A stretch of 57,815 nt of DNA from an uncultured Prevotella sp. (GCA_905233425.1 CAJOEC010000029.1:1-57815), one strand, 5' to 3'; positions 23,330 through 32,718 are shown, counted from the stretch's first letter. Notes: generated by a model from the sequence alone, not told the origin. Numbers and translations are program-made.

Positions 23330-26300
23330 ATGGAATGGGGCGCACAGAGTTTTGAGAAGGGGCTCTACCAGCCCGACTATGAGCACGACGCATGTGGCGT
23401 GGGCATGGTGGTGAACATCCATGGCGGTAAGAGCCACGAACTGGTGGACAACGCTCTGAAGGTGTTGGAGAACATGGAGCATCGTGGCGCTGAGACACGC
23501 GACAAGACGGGCGACGGAGCAGGCATCATGGTGCAGATTCCCCACGAGTTTATTCTGTTGCAGGGCATCCCCGTGCCGGAGAAAGGTAGTTATGGCACAG
23601 GAATGGTATTCCTGCCAAAAGACAAAACGGCACAGGAGCAGATCCTGAGCGTGATGATCGAGGAGATTGAGCGCGAAGGCCTGACGTTGATGCATGTGCG
23701 CACGGTGCCGACGTGTCCCGAAGTGCTGGGTGATGCGGCACGTGAAGTGGAGCCTGAGATTAAGCAGATATTTGTGAAGAAGCAGCCCCACCCCCAGTCC
23801 GAGGGGAGTGATTACAACCCGGTCGAGGAAGAGAAGGCGTTTGAGCGCACATTATATATAATAAGGAAGAGAATCGAACGTCGCATAGACGAATTAGCAA
23901 AAGTATCTACTCCCCTCCCTCACAGGGAGGGGCAGGGGGGTGGGTCTCTGTCCGATTTCTACATCTGCTCTCTTTCGAGCAAAAACCTCATCTACAAGGG
24001 GATGCTGACGAGCGGACAGCTGCGCCGGTATTTCCCCGACTTGTCCAATCCATATTTTACGAGCGGTCTGGCGCTGGTGCACTCACGATTCAGCACAAAC
24101 ACATTCCCAACATGGTCGTTGGCCCAGCCCTTCCGCTTGTTGGCTCACAATGGCGAGATCAACACCATCCGGGGAAATCGCGGTTGGATGAAGGCTCGTG
24201 AGAGTGTGCTAACCATTGACCGTTCAACATCGAAGACGGAGCATTATGGTGCGCAGCCACTGGCCAGTGGTCGGTCTTCAATGTTCAATAGAGAAGATGT
24301 ATGTCCGATTGTGCAGGATGGCATGAGCGACTCGGCAAGTCTCGACAATGTTTTTGAGTTCCTAATCATGAGCGGGTTGTCGTTGCCTCAGGCTATGGCG
24401 ATACTGGTGCCTGAGAGCTTCAACGACAAGAACCCCATAAGCGAGGACTTGAAGGCCTTCTACGAATATCACTCGATACTTATGGAGCCGTGGGACGGTC
24501 CTGCTGCATTGCTGTTCTCCGACGGGCGCTATGCGGGCGGAATGCTCGACAGGAACGGTCTGCGCCCCAGCCGTTACACCATTACGAAGCAGGGCATGAT
24601 GGTCGTGGCCTCCGAGGTTGGTGTTATGGACTTTGAGCCTGGCGACGTGGTGAGCAAGGGCCGTCTGCAACCGGGAAAGATTCTGCTCATCGACACGCAG
24701 GAGGGCAGAATATTCTACGACGGCGAGATCAAGGAACAGTTGGCCAAGGCCCATCCCTATCGTGAGTGGCTCAGCGGGAACCGTGTGCAGTTGGAGAAGC
24801 TGAAGAGTGGTCGTCACGTGGAGAACGGCGTCAGCGACTTGGAGCGCAAGCTCGTGAACTTCGGTTTCGGCCAGGAGGACATCGAGAGGACAATCATCCC
24901 CATGGCTGTGGCAGGACAGGAACCCGTGGCCGCTATGGGTAACGACACGCCGCTGGCCGTCATCAGCGACCGTCCGCAGGTGTTCTTCAACTATTTCCGT
25001 CAGCAGTTCGCACAGGTGACAAACCCTGCCATCGACCCCATCCGCGAGGAGCTGGTGATGTCGTTGACGGAGTATATAGGTGCCGTGGGCACAAACATCC
25101 TGACCCCCGACGCCTCGAACTGCAAGATGGTGCGTCTGCCTCAACCCGTTTTGAACAACACGCAACTCGATATACTGTGTAATATAAGGTATAAGGGGTT
25201 CAAGACGAAGAAGCTGGCGATGGTATTCAAAGCCCACCCCCAACCCCTCCCCAAGGGAGGGGAGCCTGATTACACTCAAGCCGGAGAAGCGCTAAGGTCT
25301 GCTCTCGATAAGCTGTGCAAGGATGCTGAGGCCTGCGTGGATGAGGGCGTGAACTACATTATATTAACTGATAAAATTGAAGATACAGAGGTATCTACTC
25401 CCCTCCCTCTCAGGGAGGGGCAGGGGGAGGGTCTGCAGAAGGATGGTCTCTTTTACATCCCCTCTTTGCTGGCCGTCTCTGCTGTTCACCATTATCTCAT
25501 AAGTGTGGGCAAGCGTGTGCAGACGGCTCTGATTGTGGAGAGTGGCGAGATACGCGAGACCATGCATGCTGCGCTGCTGCTGGGCTATGGCGCAAGTGCC
25601 CTGTGCCCGTATATGACGTTTGCCGTTCTCGATGACTTGGTCAAGAGGGGCAAGATCCAGGAGGAATATGCCACGGCTGAGAGCAACTACATCAAGGCGG
25701 TGGACAAGGGGCTGAAGAAGATAATGTCGAAGATGGGTATCTCGACCATCCGCAGCTATCGTGGCGCGAAGATTTTCGAGAGCATCGGTCTTGGCGAGGA
25801 CTTGCTGCGCAGGTATTTCGGCACAGAGACGAGTACCATCGGCGGCATCGGACTGAAGGAGATTGCGCGCGATGCCATCCGTCTGCATGATGCTGCCTTC
25901 TCTGTATGTTGCGACTCAGTCGCAACAAACGGGACGTCGGCGCTGAAGAACCAAGGGCAGTTTTCATGGCGCAAGGACGGAATCAAGCACGCCTGGAACC
26001 CAGAGACGATTGCGAAGTTGCAGTTGGCTTGCCGTACTGGTTCATACGAGAAGTTCAAGGAGTGGGCCAAGACGGTTGATGAGAAGGACTCGCCCATCTT
26101 CCTGCGCGATTTCCTCACCTTTAAGAAGGTGTCTGCCCCCCTCTCTTCGGGAGAAGGGCAAGGGATTGAGGCCGTTGAATCTGTAGAGTCGATTGTCAGG
26201 CATTTCGTCACGGGAGCCATGTCGTTTGGTGCCCTTAGCATTGAGGCCCATGAGGCGTTGGCATTGGCCATGAACAAGTTAGGCACCCGGAGCAATACTG

Positions 26301-28183
26301 GCGAGGGTGGCGAGGACAATGCCCGCTACCACACAGAAGTCGATGGCGTCTCGTTGTCGAGCAAGACGAAGCAGATTGCCAGTGGCCGTTTCGGTGTCAC
26401 AGCTGAATATTTGGTGAACGCCGAGGAGATACAGATTAAGGTGGCGCAGGGTGCGAAGCCCGGCGAGGGTGGTCAGTTGCCTGGTTTCAAGGTGAACGAA
26501 ATCATTGCCAAGACACGCAATGCCATCCCTGGCATCTCGCTCATTTCGCCGCCGCCCCATCACGACATCTATAGCATCGAGGATCTGGCTCAGCTCATCT
26601 TCGACCTCAAGAACATCAACCCCACGGCTGCCGTCAGCGTGAAGCTCGTGGCCGAGAGTGGGGTGGGGACGATTGCCGCCGGAGTGGCGAAGGCCAAGGC
26701 CGACCTCATAGTCATCAGCGGTTCAGAGGGCGGTACGGGCGCATCGCCGGCATCGAGCATGCGCTTCGCGGGTATCTCGCCCGAGATAGGTCTCGCCGAG
26801 ACGCAGCAGACGCTCGTCCGCAACGGGCTACGCAACCAGGTGCGTCTGCAGACCGACGGTCAGTTGAAGACTGCCAAGGACGTAATAATCATGGCGATGC
26901 TCGGTGCCGATGAGTTCTCGTTTGGCACGCTGCCGCTGATAGTGCTGGGCTGCGTGATGATGCGCAAATGCAACACAAACACCTGTCCGATGGGCGTAGC
27001 CACGCAGAATCCCGAACTGCGAAAGCATTTCGAGGGAAGAGCCGAGTATGTGGTGAACTTCTTCACTTTCCTCGCCGAGCAGGTGAGGGAATATCTCGCT
27101 GAGATAGGTGTGCACAGCCTGAAGGAGATTATCGGGCGGACGGATCTGATTGAGGTGGCGTCCCCCGCTCTCAGCGGGGACAACGGACGAAAGGACGGTG
27201 CGACGGCCGACGGCGGTAGAACTGTAGCACGCAACCGCGCTACAGAGGAGAAATGGGCGACCATTGACTTCGGGCGGCTGCTGCATAAGCCGGAAAGCGA
27301 CAAGCCTCTATACTGGGATCGCGGCGAATTTACGAAAGTCAGCGGTGTGAAGGACGAGGAAATCATCCATGCCGCCGCGAAGGCCATCGACAACCAAGAG
27401 GAGGTGTCACTCGACTACGCAATAAAGAATACCGACCGCGCCGTCTGCTCCATGCTCTCAGGCGTAATCGCCAAGAAATACGGCGAGGCTGGTCTGCCCG
27501 ACAGCACCATAAAGATAAAGTTCAAGGGTAGTGCGGGCCAGAGCTTCGGAGCCTTCGCCGTGCGCGGCCTTGACATACGTCTCGAGGGCGAGACCAACGA
27601 CTACTTTGGCAAGGGGCTCAGCGGCGGGCGCATCAGCATTCTCCCCCCGGCGAGAAGAAGCGAGGCTTTCAAGGCCGAGGATAATATCATCGCCGGCAAC
27701 ACGGGCCTCTATGGTGCCACCTCTGGCGAGCTGTACATCAATGGCAAGGTGGGTGAGCGTTTCGGAGTGCGCAACTCGGGAGCAATAGCTGTCATCGAAG
27801 GTGCCGGCGACCACTGCTGCGAATACATGACCGGTGGCCGCGTCGTCGTGCTTGGCAAGACAGGGCGCAACTTCGCTGCGGGCATGTCGGGCGGAGTGGC
27901 CTACGTCTACGATCCCGACCACACCTTCGATTACTTCTGCAACATGGATATGGTGGAGCTTGGCCTTGTCGAAGACTCCGTGTCTCGTAAGGAACTGCTC
28001 GAACTCATCCGCCAGCACTACCTCCACACGGGGTCGGCATTGGCTGGCCGTATGCTCGACGACTGGCACCGCTACATCGACGACTTCATCCAGGTTGTGC
28101 CCATCGAGTACAAGCGTGTTCTACAGGAGGAGAAAATGAAGAAGCTTCACGAGAAAATCGCCGACATACAGCGCGACTATTAG
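23330..28183 (+). CDS. gltB: Glutamate synthase large subunit
   Basis: Transfers the glutamine amide to 2-oxoglutarate. The ATG at 23330 is preferred because GGAG lies 7 bases upstream; 23300 is an alternative. The catalytic Cys is in 'EHDACGVGMVVNIHG'. Then come the central domain, the FMN/synthase domain ('GEGGEDNARYH', 'ISGSEGGTGASPASSMRF'), the Fe-S cysteines in 'GCVMMRKCNTNTCPMGVATQ', and the beta-helical GXGXG domain. About 1617 residues, longer than usual (~1500) because of five or more repeat-derived insertions at residues ~151-163, 191-206, 633-648, 687-701, 933-947 and perhaps 1277-1305. gltD follows 130 bp downstream. Confidence 0.95.
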   Translation: MEWGAQSFEKGLYQPDYEHDACGVGMVVNIHGGKSHELVDNALKVLENMEHRGAETRDKTGDGAGIMVQIPHEFILLQGIPVPEKGSYGTGMVFLPKDKTAQEQILSVMIEEIEREGLTLMHVRTVPTCPEVLGDAAREVEPEIKQIFVKKQPHPQSEGSDYNPVEEEKAFERTLYIIRKRIERRIDELAKVSTPLPHREGQGGGSLSDFYICSLSSKNLIYKGMLTSGQLRRYFPDLSNPYFTSGLALVHSRFSTNTFPTWSLAQPFRLLAHNGEINTIRGNRGWMKARESVLTIDRSTSKTEHYGAQPLASGRSSMFNREDVCPIVQDGMSDSASLDNVFEFLIMSGLSLPQAMAILVPESFNDKNPISEDLKAFYEYHSILMEPWDGPAALLFSDGRYAGGMLDRNGLRPSRYTITKQGMMVVASEVGVMDFEPGDVVSKGRLQPGKILLIDTQEGRIFYDGEIKEQLAKAHPYREWLSGNRVQLEKLKSGRHVENGVSDLERKLVNFGFGQEDIERTIIPMAVAGQEPVAAMGNDTPLAVISDRPQVFFNYFRQQFAQVTNPAIDPIREELVMSLTEYIGAVGTNILTPDASNCKMVRLPQPVLNNTQLDILCNIRYKGFKTKKLAMVFKAHPQPLPKGGEPDYTQAGEALRSALDKLCKDAEACVDEGVNYIILTDKIEDTEVSTPLPLREGQGEGLQKDGLFYIPSLLAVSAVHHYLISVGKRVQTALIVESGEIRETMHAALLLGYGASALCPYMTFAVLDDLVKRGKIQEEYATAESNYIKAVDKGLKKIMSKMGISTIRSYRGAKIFESIGLGEDLLRRYFGTETSTIGGIGLKEIARDAIRLHDAAFSVCCDSVATNGTSALKNQGQFSWRKDGIKHAWNPETIAKLQLACRTGSYEKFKEWAKTVDEKDSPIFLRDFLTFKKVSAPLSSGEGQGIEAVESVESIVRHFVTGAMSFGALSIEAHEALALAMNKLGTRSNTGEGGEDNARYHTEVDGVSLSSKTKQIASGRFGVTAEYLVNAEEIQIKVAQGAKPGEGGQLPGFKVNEIIAKTRNAIPGISLISPPPHHDIYSIEDLAQLIFDLKNINPTAAVSVKLVAESGVGTIAAGVAKAKADLIVISGSEGGTGASPASSMRFAGISPEIGLAETQQTLVRNGLRNQVRLQTDGQLKTAKDVIIMAMLGADEFSFGTLPLIVLGCVMMRKCNTNTCPMGVATQNPELRKHFEGRAEYVVNFFTFLAEQVREYLAEIGVHSLKEIIGRTDLIEVASPALSGDNGRKDGATADGGRTVARNRATEEKWATIDFGRLLHKPESDKPLYWDRGEFTKVSGVKDEEIIHAAAKAIDNQEEVSLDYAIKNTDRAVCSMLSGVIAKKYGEAGLPDSTIKIKFKGSAGQSFGAFAVRGLDIRLEGETNDYFGKGLSGGRISILPPARRSEAFKAEDNIIAGNTGLYGATSGELYINGKVGERFGVRNSGAIAVIEGAGDHCCEYMTGGRVVVLGKTGRNFAAGMSGGVAYVYDPDHTFDYFCNMDMVELGLVEDSVSRKELLELIRQHYLHTGSALAGRMLDDWHRYIDDFIQVVPIEYKRVLQEEKMKKLHEKIADIQRDY
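23784..23817 (+). repeat. Left half element in gltB, first pair
   Basis: AGCCCCACCCCCAGTCCGAG then GGGAGTGATTACAA, encoding 'PHPQSEGSDYN'. Native GltB sequence ('FERTLYIIRKRIE') follows before the matching right half at 23903. Confidence 0.75.
23903..23947 (+). repeat. Right half element in gltB, first pair
   Basis: GTATCTACTCCCCTCCCTCA followed by CAGGGAGGGGCAGGGG, ending GGGTCT; encodes 'VSTPLPHREGQGGGSL'. Nearly identical to the half at 25391-25434. Confidence 0.8.
25230..25274 (+). repeat. Left half element in gltB, second pair
   Basis: AGCCCACCCCCAACCCCTCC then CCAAGGGAGGGGAG, encoding 'AHPQPLPKGGEPDY'. Native sequence of about 115 bp separates it from its right partner. Confidence 0.75.
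25391..25434 (+). repeat. Right half element in gltB, second pair
   Basis: GTATCTACTCCCCTCCCTCT then CAGGGAGGGGCAGGGGG, ending AGGGTCT; encodes 'VSTPLPLREGQGEGL'. Confidence 0.8.
26130..26170 (+). repeat. Solo right half element in gltB
   Basis: GTCTGCCCCCCTCTCTTCGG then GAGAAGGGCAAGGGATT encodes 'VSAPLSSGEGQGI', a diverged right half lying just before the conserved 'FVTGAMSFGALS' segment of the synthase domain. Confidence 0.65.
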
Positions 28184-28207
28184 TGCTCGTCAGCGGGGAC
28201 AGAATAT

Positions 28208-28273
28208 GGAGTAAAATCCATTTTACTGGCCCGCAGAGCGCTGAGAGGTGGAGCAAAATCCATTTTACTGGCC
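28208..28273. repeat. Direct repeat GGAGYAAAATCCATTTTACTGGCC between gltB and gltD
   Basis: Two 24-bp copies (28208-28231 and 28250-28273) differ at one base. Each holds the palindrome GTAAAATCCATTTTAC (the second copy starts with C in place of T). It lies in the spacer of a presumed gltB-gltD transcript and could act as an RNA processing stem or a binding site. Confidence 0.65.
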
Positions 28274-28313
28274 AAAACGAAACAGAAACGAACAAATATA
28301 AAGATAGAAGATT

Positions 28314-29717
28314 ATGGGAAACCCGAAAGCATTCATGGAGATACACCGCCAGGAGGCCGGCTATCGTCCGATTCAGGATAGAATCCACGACTTCAGCGAA
28401 GTGGAGCAGACGCTGAACACACACCAGCGCCGCGAACAGGCGTCGCGCTGCATGGACTGTGGCGTGCCCTTCTGCCATTGGGCATGTCCGTTGGGCAACA
28501 AGGCACCCGAATGGAACAGCGCCCTGTGTAAAGGCGACTGGGAACTGGCCTACCGTCTGCTCACAAGCACCAACCCCTTCCCTGAATTTACGGGGCGCAT
28601 CTGTCCTGCACTCTGCGAGAAGGCCTGTGTGCTCAACCGTTTCAACCATGAGCCTACGACTAACCGCGAGGACGAGGCCGCCATCATCGAGGCAGCATTC
28701 CGTGAGGGCTATATCCGTCCCCGCACAGATATTGTGCGCAATGGCAAGCGCGTCGCTGTCGTAGGTGCTGGCCCTGCCGGTCTTGCTGCCGCCTACTACC
28801 TTAACCTCATGGGCTACAGCGTCACCGTCTTCGAGAAGAACGAGTCCGCCGGTGGTCTGTTGCGCTACGGCATCCCCAACTTCAAACTCAACAAGGCCAT
28901 CATAGACCGCCGCATCAAGCTGATGGAGCAGGAGGGCATTGAGTTCCGCTACAACGTAGAAGCCTCCCCAAGGGAGGGGCTTGGGGAGGCTTTCGATGCT
29001 ATCGTCATTGCCACCGGCACCCCTATCGCCCGCGATCTGAAAGCCCCTGGCCGCGAGCTGAAAGGCGTTCATTTCGTCCTCGAACTGCTCTCGCAGCAGA
29101 ACCGTGTCTTGGCTGGCATGGAGTTCTCCAAGGACGAGCGCATAACTGCAAAGGGCAAGGATGTCCTCGTCATTGGTGGCGGCGACACTGGCTCCGACTG
29201 CATCGGCACCGCCCATCGTCAGGGATGCAAGAGCGTCACTCAGATTGAGATTATGCCTAAGCCCGTGGAAGGCCCTGAAGACCCGCAGAACCCATGGCCC
29301 AACTGGCCGCGCACGCTCAAGACCACCTCGTCGCACGAGGAAGGATGCACCCGTCGCTGGAACATCAACACCCTCGAATTCCTCTCCGCTGCCGACCTCG
29401 CTGCTGAGGCCACTGTGCCTGCCGCGTTAGCGTCGGGTCCCGCCGACCGCGTCGCCGGTGTCCGCATCCAGCCCATCGACTGGATGCCCAATCCCGACGG
29501 TGGCCGTCCCATCATGGTCGAAGCCGGTGAACCCGAAATCATCAAGGCCGAGCTTGTCCTTCTCGCCATGGGGTTCATAAAACCTGAGCATCCCCACTAC
29601 GCAGAAAATGTCTTCGTATGTGGCGATGCCCAGAATGGAGCCTCTCTTGTGGTGCGTGCTATGGCCAGCGGCAAGCAGACGGCCAAAGATGTTGATGCTT
29701 ACCTACGGCTCAAATAG
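28314..29717 (+). CDS. gltD: Glutamate synthase small subunit
   Basis: NADPH-dependent FAD/Fe-S subunit that feeds electrons to GltB. The N-terminal Fe-S domain shows 'CMDCGVPFCHWACPLGN' and 'GRICPALCEKACVL'. The first Rossmann motif is 'VAVVGAGPAGLAAAYYL' and the second 'VLVIGGGDTGSDCIG'. The 467-residue length is normal. A 31-bp palindromic insertion (28961-28991) adds 'ASPREGLGEA' within 'EFRYNVE...FDAIVIATG', a loop before the conserved 'IATG'. Fourth gene type in the block with such an insert. Confidence 0.95.
   Translation: MGNPKAFMEIHRQEAGYRPIQDRIHDFSEVEQTLNTHQRREQASRCMDCGVPFCHWACPLGNKAPEWNSALCKGDWELAYRLLTSTNPFPEFTGRICPALCEKACVLNRFNHEPTTNREDEAAIIEAAFREGYIRPRTDIVRNGKRVAVVGAGPAGLAAAYYLNLMGYSVTVFEKNESAGGLLRYGIPNFKLNKAIIDRRIKLMEQEGIEFRYNVEASPREGLGEAFDAIVIATGTPIARDLKAPGRELKGVHFVLELLSQQNRVLAGMEFSKDERITAKGKDVLVIGGGDTGSDCIGTAHRQGCKSVTQIEIMPKPVEGPEDPQNPWPNWPRTLKTTSSHEEGCTRRWNINTLEFLSAADLAAEATVPAALASGPADRVAGVRIQPIDWMPNPDGGRPIMVEAGEPEIIKAELVLLAMGFIKPEHPHYAENVFVCGDAQNGASLVVRAMASGKQTAKDVDAYLRLK
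28961..28991 (+). repeat. 31-bp palindromic insert in gltD
   Basis: AGCCTCCCCAAG then GGAGGGGCTTGGGGAGGCT: ends AGCCTCCCCAAG and CTTGGGGAGGCT are perfect 12-bp inverted repeats around GGAGGGG. It looks like a minimal form of the elements in pyrG and gltB. Confidence 0.75.
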
Positions 29718-29738
29718 CCGTAGAGGCATTGATGTGCC

Positions 29739-31499
29739 CTACATCTTTAAGCGGCTGCGCTTCATGCCTTTCTCGTCGGTGTACTGCTCGATGACGACGC
29801 CATGGTGATTATTGGCGCCTGAGATGCGGCGGCCTGACAGGTCATATAGTTTACTGTCTGCCGGTTTGCTATCTTCGATGTCATTGATCGCATCAGGCAC
29901 AGCCTCTATTGCCTGCCATGCATCGACGTAGACCTCGGTGTCTGAGGTGACGGCAATATAGACGGTTTTCGTGCCCGTGAATTTTGTGGGGTCGACATCG
30001 ACGGTGTAGTCTGTCATTTCGTTCGGCGATAAGACGTTGAATGTAACCGATGCCTTTGCTCCCTTTCTGCCAAAGCGGAACTCTACGGTGCCTTTACCTT
30101 TGGCACGCAACATGATCGACGAGGCACCTTCTGTGCCGAAGTCAACCTTGCGCAGCTGGGTCCATGATCCGGGCTTCATCCTGACCTGAAGATTCCTTGA
30201 CGCGTCGTTGCCCAAGCTGCTGACGCGGCCGTTCTTGCTGATGTTCGTGAAGTCTTCGTACTCGATGCCGCCACACGTGGCCATCGTCTCAGCCTCCTGC
30301 AGTTCGTAGGGGTTCAAATTCTCGATGGCATCGACACCTTTGAGGTCTGGCGTGACACGTTCGATTGTCTGCGTCTCCTCGTTCACCGTAGCCGCGTTTA
30401 CGCAGAGTGAACGGAATATTCCGCAATTGTTATCTATGACCCCGGCGGCTCTCATCTTCTCCATCAAGGGGGCCCCGTGATAGAGGTGGTAGTACTCGCC
30501 CTTGAACTTCTGCAGGTGGGAGTGGTTGTTGTTTGTCCCCATGCCGGGATGAGGGCCGTAGACACCTTTGTAAACCCATGAGTCGGGGTCGGAGGGATTG
30601 TCGCTGACCATATAGGCCATGACGCACATGTCGGGCTTGCCGACGCTGATGCCATTCTCTTCCTTGTAGGTGTTCCAGTCGGCATCGTTGCGCTGTGCCC
30701 AGTTAGTACAATAGGTATAGACGTACTTACCGTTGATGACATTCAGCTCGTTGGCCTCGAAGTGGTATGGGGCGTGAATCTTGACAGCCGACCCGTCGAC
30801 CTCGGTCATCGAGTGCTTCAGCTTCACAATGCGGGCAGCTTCGGGCATAATCGTGCTGGGGCCAAGCCCACCGAAAGAAAGCCAGCCGACACCGTTATCG
30901 TCGATGGTGACACCTGGGTCGAAATTTGCATTGGTACCCTGTTTATTTGCGCCTGGAGTGTCGTAGTGAATCAACAACTTGTTAAGGGGCGATTTCCATG
31001 GGCCTATGGGTGAACTGGCTGTCAGCACGCCCACGCCGTGACTGCTGTTGCAGAAGTAGAGGAAGAACTCTTCGGTGCCGTCCTCATTGGAACGCCATGT
31101 CACCGACGGCGCCCACGACACGCCGTAGCCTTGATACCAGGGATTTGACACCCACCCGGCACAGAGTTTCTTCGTGTCGATAGTGCCATGGAAAGTCCAG
31201 TTCACCATGTCGGCAGTAGAGAATACTACTATCGACTTGATTTCACCGTAGGTGTTCTCGCCTTTCTTTCCGTTGGCAATGAACTGCTGGTGGTCATTCG
31301 AACCGTAAACGTACAGGCGCCCGTTGTACTCGAGTGCCGTGGGGTCAGCGCAATACACGCATCCGCTGATGGGGTTGCCGTCGCTCGTGCCCTTGAACTC
31401 TGAGGCCAGGGTCTGTGCGTTGATCTGCAAGCTGGCCGCCGTGAGGGCCGCTGTCAAGAAAAACACTGTTCTTGATGTCTTGAAGTCTTGATGTCTCAT
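29739..31499 (-). CDS. Secreted GH43 family glycoside hydrolase with CBM6-like domain
   Basis: The start at 31499 (MRHQDFKTSRTVFFLTAALTAASLQINAQ) gives a signal peptide and agrees with the -7 box at 31538-31545. The catalytic five-bladed propeller begins 'YCADPTALEYNGRLYVYGSND' (general base Asp); 'HFEANELNVINGKYVYTYC' is the likely general-acid Glu region. Residues ~400-530 form a CBM6-type jelly roll ('EAETMATCGGIEYED', 'RKVDFGTEGASSIMLRAKG'). The tail 'LYDLSGRRISGANN' is a variant of the sorting-type tail. Probably an arabinofuranosidase or xylosidase on hemicellulose; subfamily not determinable by eye. Confidence 0.85.
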   Translation of the reverse strand: MRHQDFKTSRTVFFLTAALTAASLQINAQTLASEFKGTSDGNPISGCVYCADPTALEYNGRLYVYGSNDHQQFIANGKKGENTYGEIKSIVVFSTADMVNWTFHGTIDTKKLCAGWVSNPWYQGYGVSWAPSVTWRSNEDGTEEFFLYFCNSSHGVGVLTASSPIGPWKSPLNKLLIHYDTPGANKQGTNANFDPGVTIDDNGVGWLSFGGLGPSTIMPEAARIVKLKHSMTEVDGSAVKIHAPYHFEANELNVINGKYVYTYCTNWAQRNDADWNTYKEENGISVGKPDMCVMAYMVSDNPSDPDSWVYKGVYGPHPGMGTNNNHSHLQKFKGEYYHLYHGAPLMEKMRAAGVIDNNCGIFRSLCVNAATVNEETQTIERVTPDLKGVDAIENLNPYELQEAETMATCGGIEYEDFTNISKNGRVSSLGNDASRNLQVRMKPGSWTQLRKVDFGTEGASSIMLRAKGKGTVEFRFGRKGAKASVTFNVLSPNEMTDYTVDVDPTKFTGTKTVYIAVTSDTEVYVDAWQAIEAVPDAINDIEDSKPADSKLYDLSGRRISGANNHHGVVIEQYTDEKGMKRSRLKM

Positions 31500-31537
31500 T
31501 TTTTTTGAATAAGGTTTTAATAGAATGAATTGCACGG

Positions 31538-31545
31538 CAAAGGTA
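31538..31545 (-). promoter_or_regulatory. Promoter -7 box of the GH43 gene
   Basis: TACCTTTG followed by C on the minus strand, 39 bases upstream of the chosen start codon. Confidence 0.55.
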
Positions 31546-31781
31546 AGCATATTTTTTCAAATCGCAATGGATTTAGCCGAATTTTTTTTGTTTCCGCTGG
31601 ACATTTTCATTTATAATGTGCTTAATCTGTATCTGACACTTTGCCACCAAACGTGGAGATAGGGGGTCAAGGCGTAAGCAAAAGGTGGCGAATGTTTCTT
31701 TTGTTGTTTACAAAATGTCAGATATTTTAATTTTCTATATCCAAAATGGAATATTTTCTTTGCCGTTACTTGCTTTTTGAT

Positions 31782-31789
31782 TACCTTTG
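31782..31789 (+). promoter_or_regulatory. Promoter -7 box of dapF
   Basis: TACCTTTG followed by CAGCCG, a very typical Prevotella promoter tail, 50 bases before the dapF start. No nitrogen box upstream. Confidence 0.65.
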
Positions 31790-31839
31790 CAGCCGAAACG
31801 GTGACAAAAGGATAATTCGATATAAGCAGAGTAAACAGT

Positions 31840-32649
31840 ATGGCACGGAAAATCAAGTTCACGAAGATGCACGGTTGCGGCAACGACTACATCTATGTCA
31901 ATACGATGGAGTGTGCTGTGCCCAATCCCTCGGAAGTGGCCATCGCGTGGAGCGACCGCCACAAGGGCATCGGGTCTGACGGGCTGGTGCTTATATGCAA
32001 GAGCCCCGTGGTTGAGGCCGATTTCTCCATGCGTATCTTCAATGCCGACGGCTCAGAGGCCATGATGTGCGGCAATGCAAGCCGCTGCATAGGGAAATAC
32101 CTGTATGACAGAAACATCACAACACAAACACAAATTCGTCTGCTCACGCTTTCTGGCGTCAAGGTGCTCGACCTGCACCTTGACACAGAAGGTGTGGTGG
32201 ACTCCGTCACTGTCGATATGGGCAGGCCGGTCCTTGAGGACGACACACTGTTCTTATCCTCGCGAGGCCTCACCAATGGTACGTTTGTCTCGATGGGCAA
32301 TCCCCACTATGTCGTCTTCACCAATAATGTCGACCAAGTGGGTGACACCGGGCGCGCCTTGGAGTATCATCCTGCCTTCCCGCAGCGTTGCAACATCGAG
32401 TTCGCTGCCCCCCTGTCGGGGGCGGCTTTCCGTGTTCGTGTGTGGGAGCGGGGCAGCGGCATCACCCAGGCGTGTGGAACGGGCGCCTGCGCCACTGCCG
32501 TGGCCGCAGCTGTCACTGGCAGGGCGGGGAGGAAATCGAAAATCGTGATGGACGGCGGAACGCTTGATATAGAGTGGCGCGAGAGCGACAATCACGTGTA
32601 TATGACCGGCCCCGCCGAGTTCGTCTTCGACGGAGAAGCCTTGGTCTGA
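31840..32649 (+). CDS. dapF: Diaminopimelate epimerase
   Basis: Interconverts LL- and meso-diaminopimelate for lysine and peptidoglycan. Both catalytic cysteines are visible: '[14 protein letters not shown]' and '[14 protein letters not shown]'. The N-terminus '[13 protein letters not shown]' and 'NPHYVVF' are family motifs. Length 269 is normal. A short GC-rich palindrome (GCCCCCCTGTCGGGGGC, ~32406-32422) codes for 'APLSGAA' in a loop before 'FRVRVWERG' and may be another minimal repeat insert. dapL follows 69 bp downstream, an evident lysine-pathway pair. Confidence 0.95.
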   Translation: MARKIKFTKMHGCGNDYIYVNTMECAVPNPSEVAIAWSDRHKGIGSDGLVLICKSPVVEADFSMRIFNADGSEAMMCGNASRCIGKYLYDRNITTQTQIRLLTLSGVKVLDLHLDTEGVVDSVTVDMGRPVLEDDTLFLSSRGLTNGTFVSMGNPHYVVFTNNVDQVGDTGRALEYHPAFPQRCNIEFAAPLSGAAFRVRVWERGSGITQACGTGACATAVAAAVTGRAGRKSKIVMDGGTLDIEWRESDNHVYMTGPAEFVFDGEALV

Positions 32650-32718
32650 ACAGACTCTCAATAAGAAATAACAATAGTATTAACTCCCACCATCCCCCTC
32701 ACTTAGGGGGTTCAGTAC

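Larger units (their letters stand above)
31500..31839. other. Divergent intergenic region between the GH43 gene and dapF
   Basis: Contains the two opposed -7 boxes (31538-31545 minus, 31782-31789 plus) and otherwise AT-rich sequence without visible repeats or genes. Confidence 0.55.

Noticed and set aside
27160..27245. Possible further insert in gltB around 'SGDNGRKDGATADGGR'
   Set aside because: Composition and a small CCCCGCTCTCAGCGGGG hairpin suggest an insert, but there is no match to the defined element ends, so it was not listed as a repeat.
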